A stretch of DNA of 64,000 nucleotides, from positions 2,239,001 through 2,303,000 of the forward strand of contig NZ_CP162487.1 of NCBI RefSeq assembly GCF_041240605.1. Reading direction: 5' to 3'. The notes beneath the pieces were generated by a model. It made no database searches. It saw nothing but the letters and a program-made list of their open reading frames with translations, and had not been told where the DNA came from. This DNA comes from Xanthomonas sp. DAR 80977 (GTDB taxonomy: Bacteria > Pseudomonadota > Gammaproteobacteria > Xanthomonadales > Xanthomonadaceae). Below, piece after piece: positions 34,712 to 43,145 of the stretch (position 1 is the stretch's first letter; each line of letters starts with the position of its first letter). The position numbers were made by a program, and so were the translations under genes.

Positions 34712-34737
34712 TACGCTTGGCAGGGTGGTTTTCTTCC
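34712..34737 (-). promoter_or_regulatory. Possible ECF-type promoter of the sigma/anti-sigma operon
   Basis: On the minus strand GGAAGA (34737-34732), 16 bases, then CGTA (34715-34712), placing a start near 34705, almost at the ATG. It resembles the general GGAA...CGT pattern of ECF promoters, but no second copy was found before the subtilase. Confidence 0.25.
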
Positions 34738-34823
34738 ATCGCCCCGGCGCGGCGTTCACGGTGCGTCGCGGCGGCGTGATTAGTGTGGCACGGGCAGGCA
34801 CGGCGAACGAAGGCGGGGGGACG

Positions 34824-36119
34824 ATGGCGGCAGCGAAACACAGGCGCTGGATGGGGATGGCGCTGCTGGCAGTGGCGATGCCGGCGGCCGCGCAGCTGGC
34901 GGTGCCCTCGGCCGGCGGCGTGGTGCAGGACGCGTTGCAGACCGTCCAGGGCGGCTCAGGCCGGCTCGACCAGTCGCTGCAACAGGCGCAGGGCGGGCTG
35001 CAAAACTTGCGCCGCTTGCGCCTGGACGCGCTGCTGCGCCGCGATCCACGCGGGCTGGATCGCGATGCCGATGGCGCCATCGTGGTGCGCAGCCAGGTCG
35101 TGGCGCTGGAACCGAGCGAGACGGCGCTGCAGGCCGCGCAGACGGCGGGCTTCGCCATCGTGCAGCGGCGCAGCTTCGGCGAGCTGGGCGTGCGCCTGGT
35201 GGTGCTGCGCGCGCCGCAGGGCATGTCGACGCAGCGCGCGGTGCAGCGCCTGCGTCAGCTCGATCCGCAAGGCGAGTACGACTACAACCATGTCTACAGC
35301 GGCTCCGGCGCCGATGTTGCGGCAGCCGAGGCGCAGGCATCCGCTGCCGCCCCGGCGGCGGACGCGATCGCCGGATTCGACGTGGGCCTGGTCGACAGCG
35401 GGGTCGATGCGACCCACCCGGCGCTGGCCGGGGTGGACGTGCAGCGCTGGGGCTGCGACGGCCAGGTGCAGGCGCAGGCGCATGGCACCGCGGTGGCCTC
35501 GCTGCTGGCCGGCAGCGCGGTGGCGCAAGGCCCTGCCGCACGCACCTTGTATGCGGCCGACATCTATTGCGGCAAGCCCAGCGGTGGAGCGGTGGTGGAG
35601 CTGGTCGCGGCCCTGGCATGGATGGCGCAGCGCCAGGTGCCGGTGGTCAACATCAGCCTGATCGGCGCGCCGAACCGGCTGCTGGAACGCGCGGTACAGG
35701 CACTGCTAGCGCGCGGACACCTGCTGGTGGCGGCGGTCGGCAATGACGGTCCGGCGGCGCCGCCGCTGTATCCGGCGGCGTATCCGGGCGTGATCGGGGT
35801 CAGTGCGGTGGATGCGCGCCTGCGCGTGCTGCCCGAAGTCGGCAGGGGTGCGCAGGTTGCCTTCGTGGCGGTCGGCGACGTGTTCGCCGCCGCGCCGCAG
35901 GGGCGTTGGCAGAAGCAGCGCGGCACCTCGTTCGCCGCGCCGCTGGTGGCGCGGCTGGCGGCATGGCACCTGGCGCGGCCGGATCCGCAGGCGGCGGCCG
36001 CGGTGCGTGCGCAGCTGCAGGCGCAGGCGCGCGATCTCGGCGCGCCCGGGGTGGATCCGGTGTATGGCCATGGACTGCTGGGCGCCGACCTGGCGCTGCA
36101 GCGGGCGCCGGGCAGGTGA
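34824..36119 (+). CDS. Exported subtilisin-like (S8) serine protease
   Basis: A 431-residue exported protease with signal MAAAKHRRWMGMALLAVAMPAAAQ. About 165 residues of pro-region-like sequence precede the catalytic domain, whose triad is Asp191 (VGLVDSGVD), His220 (QAHGTAVASL) and Ser369 (GTSFAAPLVA), with an oxyanion Asn in AAVGNDGP. A GGGGGG-type ribosome site precedes the ATG. It is divergent from an ECF sigma/anti-sigma operon and followed after 104 bases by an Ala/Gly/Ser-rich exported protein. By inference the sigma factor controls it, and it may process or degrade that neighbour. Confidence 0.93.
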   Translation: MAAAKHRRWMGMALLAVAMPAAAQLAVPSAGGVVQDALQTVQGGSGRLDQSLQQAQGGLQNLRRLRLDALLRRDPRGLDRDADGAIVVRSQVVALEPSETALQAAQTAGFAIVQRRSFGELGVRLVVLRAPQGMSTQRAVQRLRQLDPQGEYDYNHVYSGSGADVAAAEAQASAAAPAADAIAGFDVGLVDSGVDATHPALAGVDVQRWGCDGQVQAQAHGTAVASLLAGSAVAQGPAARTLYAADIYCGKPSGGAVVELVAALAWMAQRQVPVVNISLIGAPNRLLERAVQALLARGHLLVAAVGNDGPAAPPLYPAAYPGVIGVSAVDARLRVLPEVGRGAQVAFVAVGDVFAAAPQGRWQKQRGTSFAAPLVARLAAWHLARPDPQAAAAVRAQLQAQARDLGAPGVDPVYGHGLLGADLALQRAPGR

Positions 36120-36223
36120 ATCCGCGCTGTCTGCGCGCGTGCGCGCAGGGAAGGACCGCGCCGCGCGATGCGTAGTTCCTGGTGAGAGCCGCAGATCGCC
36201 TGTGGCATAGCGAGGAGAACGCG

Positions 36224-36982
36224 ATGAACAACAAGACCCTGATCTCCGGTGCGATGCTGGCCGCGCTGTTGGCATCGGCCCCAGGGGCGGCCGGTGCGCA
36301 GGTGCTGGGCGGTGCGGGCAACCTGGGCGGCACGCTGAACGGTACGGTCGGCGGACTGGGCGGCAGCACGCTCGGCGGCAACGCGATGGGTGCGGGCAGC
36401 TTGAGCGCCGGATCCCAGCTCGACAGCGTGCGCGACCGCGTCGAGACGCGATCGCAGCGCGCGCGAGCGGCTGCGCAGCGTGGCGCCGACCGCGCTTCGG
36501 CGGCTGCGGGCAGCGCCACGCAAGCCGCCGACGGCGCGGCTGCCAACGCACGCACCCTTGCCGGCACTGCCGCCGCCAGCGGCACGGCGACCGCGCGCAA
36601 TGTGGCCAGCGCCGCGCAGGCCCAGGCCGGCGGGATCGCCGACGTCGCGCAAAGCAATGCTGGCAGTCTCGCCAACGGCGCTGCCGCCGCGGCGAACAAT
36701 GCCGCCGCCCTGTCCAGTACGGGGAGTGCGGCCGGCAGCGCCGGCACGAGTGCGGTCGATGCAGCGAGCGCCGGTGGCGGCAATGGCACGGTCGCGCTGC
36801 CGTCGCTGTCCGGCACGAGCGGTGCCAGCGGCGCGGCCAGCGGCAGCGCCTCGCACAGCGCCAACGTCGCGCCGGGCGCGGCGCGCACCTCCGCCGGCGG
36901 CGGCGCGCAGGCGGGCGCTGGCCAGGGCACGGTCGGCGGTTCGGCTTCGCTGGGTGCCAGCGCCTCGGGGGAGGTCGAGTAA
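36224..36982 (+). CDS. Exported Ala/Gly/Ser-rich low-complexity protein
   Basis: A 252-residue protein with a signal peptide (MNNKTLISGAMLAALLASAPGAAGA) and a mature part built almost wholly of Ala, Gly, Ser, Thr and Asn, with few charges except around QLDSVRDRVETRSQRARAAAQRGADRA. Repeated small motifs such as GGLGGSTLGG and ASAAQAQAGG suggest an extended or filament-like structure. No known domain. GAGGAG ribosome site; a GTG 42 bases earlier is less likely. It follows the subtilase and lies in the ECF sigma locus, so it may be a surface or matrix protein under the same control. Confidence 0.75.
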   Translation: MNNKTLISGAMLAALLASAPGAAGAQVLGGAGNLGGTLNGTVGGLGGSTLGGNAMGAGSLSAGSQLDSVRDRVETRSQRARAAAQRGADRASAAAGSATQAADGAAANARTLAGTAAASGTATARNVASAAQAQAGGIADVAQSNAGSLANGAAAAANNAAALSSTGSAAGSAGTSAVDAASAGGGNGTVALPSLSGTSGASGAASGSASHSANVAPGAARTSAGGGAQAGAGQGTVGGSASLGASASGEVE

Positions 36983-37055
36983 GCGCCAGCGCTGGGGTGT
37001 GTTCGATGCGCTGGACGGCCAGCCTCGGCGCAAGCGCGAGCGCACCGGCCATCGC

Positions 37056-37088
37056 GCCACGGCGCCCGACCATGTCGGGCGCCGTGGC
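37056..37088 (+). terminator. Strong 15-bp hairpin after the AGS-rich gene
   Basis: Perfect arms 37056-37070 and 37074-37088 with a 3-base loop (CAT), followed by TTGTCT. It probably ends the subtilase-AGS transcript. Confidence 0.75.
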
Positions 37089-37157
37089 TTGTCTGTGGCG
37101 AGCGCAACGTCGCCATGTTCAAGGCCTGACGCAGTCGGAAACGGCGCTTGCCCGCAT

Positions 37158-37183
37158 AAAAAACGCCCGGCAGTGCCGGGCGT
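37158..37183 (-). terminator. Rho-independent terminator of the M3 peptidase gene
   Basis: Read on the minus strand: 10-bp stem ACGCCCGGCA/TGCCGGGCGT, single-base loop, then a run of six T (A6 at 37158-37163 on the plus strand), 21 bases after the stop codon. Confidence 0.88.
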
Positions 37184-37203
37184 GATCAGGCGCGGTGCGG
37201 CCC

Positions 37204-39381
37204 TCAGCGTGGCGCTGCGGCGGGCGCTTCGCTCAGGCCGCGCTTTTCCAGCAACGGCTCGATCTTCGGCGCATGCCCGGCGAAGTCCTGGAACAGCTGC
37301 ATCGCATCGACGCTGCCGCCGCGCGAGAGCAGGGTCTGGCGAAAGCGGTCGCCGTTGGCGCGGCTGAGCCCGCCGTGCTGCTTGAACCACTGCTGGGTGT
37401 TGGCGTCCAGCACTTCGGACCAGATGTAGGCGTAGTAGCCGGCCGCGTAGCCGCCCATGATGTGGCTGAAGTAGGGCGTGCGGTAGCGCGGCGGCACCGG
37501 CGCGTAGGCGATGCCGTCGGCGGCCAGCGCCTTGGCCTCGAACTCCATCACGCCCGATGCCGGCGGCACCTGGCCGGCGCCGAGCTGGTGCCAGCGCTGG
37601 TCGAGCATCGCCGCGCCCAGGTATTCGGTGGTGGCGAAGCCCTGGTTGAACTTGGCCGCGGCCACGACCTTGTCCAGCAAGGCCTGCGGCATCGGCGCGC
37701 CGCTCTGGTAGTGCTTGGCGTAGTGCTTGAGGATCGCCGGATCGTCCGCCCACATCTCGTTGACCTGCGACGGGAACTCGACGAAGTCGCGCGGCACGCT
37801 GGTGCCGGAGAAGTACGGGTACTTCACGTCGGAGAACATGCCGTGCAGCGCATGGCCGAACTCGTGGAACGCGGTGGTGACCTCGTCCCAGGTCAGCAGG
37901 GTCGGCTGGCCGGCCGGCGGCTTGGGGATGTTGAGGTGGTTGGCGACCACCGGCTTGTAGCCGGTCAGCGCCGACTGCGACACGTAGGAGTTCATCCAGG
38001 CGCCGCCGCGCTTGGATTCGCGCGCGTACATGTCGGCGATGAAGATCGCCAACTGCTTGCCGTCGGCGTCGAACACGTCGTAGACCAGCAGGTCGCCGCG
38101 GTAGGTCGGCAGGTCGGTGCGCTGCTTGAAGGTCAGCCCGTACTCCTGGTTGGCGGCGTAGAACACGCCGTTCTCCAGCACGTTCTTCAGTTCGAAGTAG
38201 GGCTTGAGCTGGGCCTCGTCGAAGTCGTACTTGGCCTGGCGCACCTTCTCGGTGTAGTAGGCCCAGTCCCAGGCCTCCAGCTTGAAGCTCGGCTTGCCGG
38301 CGGCCTTCTGTTCCTTGTCGATCATCACCTGCAGGTCGGCGGCCTCGCGCTTGGCGTTGGCGACCGCGGCCGGGGCCAGCTTGCCGAGCATCGCGTTGAC
38401 CGCTTCGGGGGTCTTGGCGGTCTGGTCTTCCAGCGAATAGGCGGCGTGGTTCGGGTAGCCCAGCAGCTTGGCGCGCTCGGCGCGCAGGCTCATGATCCGC
38501 GACACCAGCGCGGTGTTGTCGTACTGGCCGCCGTGGCTGCCGCGCGACACCGAGGCCTGGTAGATCCTCTCGCGCAACGCGCGGTCCTTGAGCTGGGTCA
38601 GCGGCGGCTGGCCGGTGGTGTTGAGCAGCGCGATCACGTACTTGCCGTCGAGCTTGCGCGCCTTGGCCGCTTCGGCCGCCGAGGCGATCTGTTCGTCGGA
38701 CAGGCCGTCGAGCTGCTTGACGTCGTCCACCACCACCGCCGCGGCATTCACCTCGGCCAGCACGTTCTGGCTGAACTGGGTGCCCAGCTTGGCCAGCTCG
38801 GCGTTCATCGCCTTGAGCCTGGTCTTGTCGGCATCGCCGAGCTTGGCGCCGTCGCGCACGAAATCGCTGTAGTACTTCTCGACCAGGCGCACGCCCTGCG
38901 CGTCCAGGCCGAGCTGGTCGCGGGTGGCGTACAGCGCCTGGATGCGCGCGAACAGCTTGGGGTTGAGCGAGATGGTGTCGCGGTGCGCGGCGAACTTGGC
39001 GGAGTACTCGGCCTGCAGCTGCTTGCGCGCGTCGTTGGTGTCGGCGCCGACCAGGTTGAAGAACACCGTGGTGGCGCGATCCAGCACCTGGCCGCTCTTC
39101 TCCATCGCCACGATGGTGTTGTCGAAGCTCGGCTTGGCCTTCTGGTTGGCGATCGCCTCCACTTCCTTCAGCTGCTGCGCCATGCCGGCGTCGAAGGCCG
39201 GCGCGAAATCGCTGTCCTTGATCCGGTCGAACTGCGGGTAGTGCAGCGGCAGCGGGCTTTCGGCGAAGAACGGGTTGGCCTGCGTGGCCGCTTGCGTGGC
39301 GGCGGGCGTGGCGGCGTTGGCGTAGGCAGGCATGGCGAGTCCGAGCGTGGCGGCGAGCGCGAGGGCGAGGCGGGTGGTCAT
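37204..39381 (-). CDS. dcp: M3-family peptidyl-dipeptidase Dcp, exported
   Basis: A 725-residue zinc metallopeptidase with an export signal (MTTRLALALAATLGLAMPAYA), unlike cytosolic E. coli Dcp. The zinc site is HEFGH at 506-510 with Glu535 (VEFPSQVNE) as third ligand; the C-terminal substrate-binding segment YFSHIMGGYAAGYYAYIWSEVLDA is intact. It should release C-terminal dipeptides from periplasmic peptides, feeding transporters such as the POT carrier in this window. The frame opens one codon earlier with TTG, but the ATG at 39381 is preferred. It has its own terminator. Confidence 0.95.
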   Translation of the reverse strand: MTTRLALALAATLGLAMPAYANAATPAATQAATQANPFFAESPLPLHYPQFDRIKDSDFAPAFDAGMAQQLKEVEAIANQKAKPSFDNTIVAMEKSGQVLDRATTVFFNLVGADTNDARKQLQAEYSAKFAAHRDTISLNPKLFARIQALYATRDQLGLDAQGVRLVEKYYSDFVRDGAKLGDADKTRLKAMNAELAKLGTQFSQNVLAEVNAAAVVVDDVKQLDGLSDEQIASAAEAAKARKLDGKYVIALLNTTGQPPLTQLKDRALRERIYQASVSRGSHGGQYDNTALVSRIMSLRAERAKLLGYPNHAAYSLEDQTAKTPEAVNAMLGKLAPAAVANAKREAADLQVMIDKEQKAAGKPSFKLEAWDWAYYTEKVRQAKYDFDEAQLKPYFELKNVLENGVFYAANQEYGLTFKQRTDLPTYRGDLLVYDVFDADGKQLAIFIADMYARESKRGGAWMNSYVSQSALTGYKPVVANHLNIPKPPAGQPTLLTWDEVTTAFHEFGHALHGMFSDVKYPYFSGTSVPRDFVEFPSQVNEMWADDPAILKHYAKHYQSGAPMPQALLDKVVAAAKFNQGFATTEYLGAAMLDQRWHQLGAGQVPPASGVMEFEAKALAADGIAYAPVPPRYRTPYFSHIMGGYAAGYYAYIWSEVLDANTQQWFKQHGGLSRANGDRFRQTLLSRGGSVDAMQLFQDFAGHAPKIEPLLEKRGLSEAPAAAPR

Positions 39382-39590
39382 CAAGCGGTATCCATGGATC
39401 GGGTCTGACCATGCAGGCTACCGCAGCGCGGCGCATGCGACCCGTGACTAAAGCCATGGGCGCCCGGCGATGGGCCGGGAGCATGCTGCAGGTGCGCTTG
39501 CCTTCGCTGCCGCCGCGGCGTCATATAGCGCCTGACCGATGCAGACCACTGCCATTGCGTGAAGACGGCCGACGGCCGCAGGGAGAACCG

Positions 39591-41633
39591 ATGAAAGCGA
39601 TCTTCGGCTTGTGCGTGGCCGCGTGCGCGGCATGGGCGGCGCCGGCGTGGTCGGCGCAGACGCTGCGCTACGTGGTGCTGGTGGACGGCGGCAAGCAGGC
39701 CGGGCAGCAGAGCGTCAGCGTCGGCGACGACGGCGTCACCCGGGTCGACTACGTGTTCAAGGACAACGGCCGCGGCCCGGAACTGAAGGAGCAGTACACG
39801 CTGGCCGCCGACGGCACCTTCAAGACCTACCAGGTGCAGGGCAGCTCCACCTTCGGCGCGCCGGTGGACGAGCGCTTCAGCCGCGACGGCGATCGCGTGC
39901 GGTGGAAGTCCACGTCCGACCAGGGCGAGCGGCGCGTGCCTGGCGGCGCCCAGTACTGGCCGCTCGGCGGCACCCCGGCCGCGGCCTCGGCGGCGGTGAC
40001 CGCGCTGAGCCGCCGCGCCGACGGCAAGTTGCCGCTGATCCCCAGCGGCACGCTGACCCTGCGCAAGCTGCAGCAGGCGCAGGTCGGCCAGGGCAACAGC
40101 GCGCGCGAGGTGCAGTTGGTGGCGCTGACCGGGGTCGGCTTCACCCCCACCTTCGCCTGGCTCACCACCGGCGCCGCGCCGCGCCTGTTCGCGTTCATCG
40201 CACCGGGCTGGATGCAGCTGATCGAGACCGGCTACGAAAAGGATGCCGCTGCGCTGGAAGCGGCGCAGAAACAGGCCGAGGTCACCGCCCTGGTCGAGCT
40301 GCAGCAGCGCCTGGCGCATCCCTTGCCCGGCACCACGCTGATCCGCAACGCGCGCGTGTTCGACAGCGAGCACGCCACCCTCGGCGCCGCGTCCGACGTG
40401 CTGCTGCGCGACGGCAAGATCGTCTCGGTGAACGCCACCGGCGGCGCGCCGGCACCGGCGCAGCAGGTGGTCGATGCGCAGGGGCGGGTGCTGCTGCCCG
40501 GCCTGTTCGACATGCATGGCCATGTCGGCCGCTGGGACGGCGGCCTGCACCTGGCCGCCGGCGTCACCACCGTGCGCGACATGGGCAACGACAATGCCAC
40601 GCTGCAGCAGGTGATGCAGGAAGAACGCGACGGCCAGCTGCTGATGCCGAGCCTGGTCGCCTGCGGGTTCCTGGAGGGCGAGAGCCCGATGTCGGCGCGC
40701 AACGGCTTCGTGGTCAGCACCCAGGCGCAGGCCAACGAGGCGGTGGACTGGTATGCGGCGCACGGCTATGTCGGCATCAAGATCTACAACTCGTTCCCGC
40801 AGGCGCTGGTGCGCGACACCGCCGCCTACGCGCATGCCAAGGGCCTGCGCGTCAGCGGGCACATTCCGGTGCACATGCTCGCGCACGAGGCGGTGGAGCA
40901 GGGCTACGACGAGATCCAGCACATCAACCAGGTGCTGCTGAATTTCTACGCCACCCACGACACCGATACGCGCACGCTGGAACGCTTCTACCTGCCGGCC
41001 AAGCGCACCGCCGACCTGGACTTCGACTCGGCGCCGGTGCAGGCCTTCGTGCAGGACCTGGCCAGGCGGCAGATCGCGATCGACTCGACCGTGGCCACCT
41101 TCGACTTCATCCGCCAGCGCCCGGGCGAGCTGTCGCAGGCCTACGCCGCCGTGGCCGAGCACCTGCCGCCGGACGTGCAGCGCGGGCTGCGCAGCGCGGA
41201 GTTCGACATTCCCGACGACGCCACCGCCGCGCTGTACGAACGTTCCTACGAGAAGATGGTGGCCTTCGTCGGCCGCCTGTACCAGGCCGGCGTGCCGCTG
41301 GTGGCCGGCACCGACGCCACCCCCGGCTTCACCCTGCAGCGCGAGATCGAGCTGTACGTGCAGGCCGGGCTGACCCCGGCGCAGGCGTTGCAGGTGGCGA
41401 CCTGGAACGGCGCCAAGTATTCGCGCACGCTGGACAGCCGCGGCTCGATCACCCCGGGCAAGCGCGCCGACCTGATCCTGGTCGACGGCGACCCGACCCG
41501 CGACATCGCCGACCTGCGCAAGGTCGCGCTGGTGGTCAAGCAGGGCACCGCGTACTACCCGAGCGAGGTCTACACCGCGCTGGGCATCGCGCCGTTCGCC
41601 GCGCCCGCGCGCATCGCCACCATGGAGGATTGA
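39591..41633 (+). CDS. Exported metal-dependent amidohydrolase
   Basis: A 680-residue protein with signal MKAIFGLCVAACAAWAAPAWS. The first 260 residues have no recognised domain; the rest is an amidohydrolase barrel with HGH at 309-311 (LFDMHGHVGRW), a probable carboxylated Lys in GYVGIKIYNS, SGHIPVH, HINQVLLNF and Asp in VAGTDATPGF. The type is the imidazolonepropionase/prolidase-like group, often linked to peptides or cyclic amides; the true substrate is unknown. GGGAGAA ribosome site. Glutathione peroxidase starts directly on the base after its stop codon, so the two are translated from one mRNA. Confidence 0.88.
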   Translation: MKAIFGLCVAACAAWAAPAWSAQTLRYVVLVDGGKQAGQQSVSVGDDGVTRVDYVFKDNGRGPELKEQYTLAADGTFKTYQVQGSSTFGAPVDERFSRDGDRVRWKSTSDQGERRVPGGAQYWPLGGTPAAASAAVTALSRRADGKLPLIPSGTLTLRKLQQAQVGQGNSAREVQLVALTGVGFTPTFAWLTTGAAPRLFAFIAPGWMQLIETGYEKDAAALEAAQKQAEVTALVELQQRLAHPLPGTTLIRNARVFDSEHATLGAASDVLLRDGKIVSVNATGGAPAPAQQVVDAQGRVLLPGLFDMHGHVGRWDGGLHLAAGVTTVRDMGNDNATLQQVMQEERDGQLLMPSLVACGFLEGESPMSARNGFVVSTQAQANEAVDWYAAHGYVGIKIYNSFPQALVRDTAAYAHAKGLRVSGHIPVHMLAHEAVEQGYDEIQHINQVLLNFYATHDTDTRTLERFYLPAKRTADLDFDSAPVQAFVQDLARRQIAIDSTVATFDFIRQRPGELSQAYAAVAEHLPPDVQRGLRSAEFDIPDDATAALYERSYEKMVAFVGRLYQAGVPLVAGTDATPGFTLQREIELYVQAGLTPAQALQVATWNGAKYSRTLDSRGSITPGKRADLILVDGDPTRDIADLRKVALVVKQGTAYYPSEVYTALGIAPFAAPARIATMED

Positions 41634-42125
41634 ATGGACATCCCGACCACCGCCTACGCCTTCAGCGCCGACGACATCGACGGCCGTCCGCAGCCGCTGG
41701 CCGACTACGCGGGCAAGGTGCTGCTGATCGTCAACGTCGCCTCCAAGTGCGGCTTCACCCCGCAGTACGCCGGGCTGCAGGCGCTGTGGCGGCAGTACCG
41801 CGAGCGCGGGCTGGTGGTGCTCGGCTTCCCCTGCGACCAGTTCGGCCACCAGGAACCCGGCGATGCGGACGAGATCAAGCGGTTCTGCGCGCTGACCTAC
41901 GAGGTCGATTTCCCGATGTTCGCCAAGGTGCAGGTCAACGGCGAGGCCGCGCATCCGCTGTGGCAATGGCTCAAGCAGCAGAAATCCGGGTTGCTCGGCA
42001 TCGCCGCGATCAAGTGGAACTTCAGCAAGTTCCTGGTCGGCCGCGACGGCCGGGTGCTGGCGCGCTATGCGCCGACCGACAAGCCGGAAGCGCTGGCCGC
42101 CGACATCGAGCGCGCGCTGGGCTGA
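41634..42125 (+). CDS. Glutathione peroxidase family, Cys type
   Basis: A 163-residue thiol peroxidase with peroxidatic Cys39 (VASKCGFTPQY), Gln69 in FPCDQFG, Trp128 in KWNFSKFL and a second Cys at 85 (IKRFCALTYEVDFPMF) in the place of the resolving Cys of thioredoxin-using members. It probably reduces organic hydroperoxides in the cytosol with thioredoxin. There is no gap after the amidohydrolase stop (TGA then ATG). Confidence 0.94.
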   Translation: MDIPTTAYAFSADDIDGRPQPLADYAGKVLLIVNVASKCGFTPQYAGLQALWRQYRERGLVVLGFPCDQFGHQEPGDADEIKRFCALTYEVDFPMFAKVQVNGEAAHPLWQWLKQQKSGLLGIAAIKWNFSKFLVGRDGRVLARYAPTDKPEALAADIERALG

Positions 42126-42156
42126 GCGGAAGCGGCGCGCGATGCGGCGCGCTTTT

Positions 42157-42226
42157 CTGCAGGAGCGGCTTCAGCCGCGACAGCTGCTATCCGTAGAGCC
42201 TGTCGCGGCTGAAGCCGCTCCTGCAG
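42157..42226. repeat. Perfect 27-bp palindromic REP-like element
   Basis: Arms 42157-42183 and 42200-42226 are exactly complementary around a 16-base loop; the core is GGAGCGGCTTCAGCCGCGAC. It lies between the convergent gpx and fpr genes and could act as a terminator for both. Same family as the arrays at 14.1-14.6 kb and the palindrome at 3621-3670. Confidence 0.9.
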
Positions 42227-42268
42227 TGACGCGTCGCCAGCGACAGGCGCACGCATCGTACCGACGCG

Positions 42269-43048
42269 TCACTTCTCGACGAAGGCCCGCTCGAATACGT
42301 AATGCCCCGGCGTGCCGATCCGCGAGGAGGCGACGAAGCCGCGCGCGTCCAGGGTCTGGCGCAGGTCGGCCAGCATCTGCGGGCTGCCGCAGATCATCGC
42401 CCGGTCGTATTCCGGATCCAGCGGCGGCAGGCCCAGGGTCTGCTGCATCCGCCCGCTTTCCAGCAGCTCGGTGAGGCGGCCGCGGTTGCGGAAGTCCTCG
42501 CGGGTCACCGCCGGGTAGTACAGCAGCTTGTCGCGGATGGTCTCGCCGAGGAACTCGTGCTGCGGCAGTTCGTTCTCGAAGTAGTCGCGGTAGGCCAGGT
42601 CCTTCTCGAAGCGCACGCCGTGGGTGAGGATCACCTTGTCGAAGCGCTCGTAGGTCTCCGGGTCCTTGATCACCGACAGCCACGGCGCCAGGCCGGTGCC
42701 GGTGCCGAGCAGGTACAGGTGCCGGCCCGGGTGCAGGTCGCTGATCAGCAGGGTGCCGGTGGGCTTCTTGCCGACCAGCACCGCGTCGCCCGGCCGGATG
42801 TGCTGCAGGCGCGAGGTCAGCGGGCCGTCCGGCACCTTGATGCTGAAGAACTCCAGCCGCTCTTCCCAGTTGGCGCTGGCGATGGAATAGGCGCGCAGCA
42901 GCGGCCGCGTCTCCGTCTCCAGGCCGATCATCACGAACTGGCCGTTGTCGAAGCGGAAGCCTTCGTTGCGGGTGGTGGTGAAGCTGAAGTAGTCGTCCGT
43001 CCAGTGACGGACTTCGAGCACCGTTTCGGGGCCAAAAGCAGAGGACAT
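42269..43048 (-). CDS. fpr: Ferredoxin/flavodoxin-NADP+ reductase
   Basis: A 259-residue FAD enzyme that moves electrons between NADPH and ferredoxin or flavodoxin. FAD motif RAYSIAS (from residue 53), the NADP-binding LLGTGTGLAPWLSVI, and the C-terminal GHYVFERAFVEK match bacterial Fpr of subclass I, often induced by oxidative stress. A -10-like TAGAAT lies at 43087-43082 on the minus strand and a 13-bp palindrome lies just ahead of it. It converges on the gpx gene. Confidence 0.95.
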   Translation of the reverse strand: MSSAFGPETVLEVRHWTDDYFSFTTTRNEGFRFDNGQFVMIGLETETRPLLRAYSIASANWEERLEFFSIKVPDGPLTSRLQHIRPGDAVLVGKKPTGTLLISDLHPGRHLYLLGTGTGLAPWLSVIKDPETYERFDKVILTHGVRFEKDLAYRDYFENELPQHEFLGETIRDKLLYYPAVTREDFRNRGRLTELLESGRMQQTLGLPPLDPEYDRAMICGSPQMLADLRQTLDARGFVASSRIGTPGHYVFERAFVEK

Positions 43049-43096
43049 GCCGTTGATCGTGATGGGGAAGGAGCGGCCGCCATTCTACCCCATGTC

Positions 43097-43127
43097 GGCC
43101 CAAATGAGAGGGAATCTCATTTGGGCC
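43097..43127. promoter_or_regulatory. 13-bp palindrome upstream of fpr
   Basis: GGCCCAAATGAGA (43097-43109) and its complement (43115-43127) around a 5-base loop, lying between the end of the 131-residue protein gene and the fpr -10 box. It may be a terminator for the former or an operator overlapping the -35 region of fpr; no T run supports the terminator reading. Confidence 0.6.
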
Positions 43128-43145
43128 AGTCCATCCCGCCGGGCG

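Noticed and set aside
37204-39384. TTG start for the M3 peptidase at 39384
   Set aside because: It adds one Met before the ATG at 39381, which has equal context; ATG is preferred.
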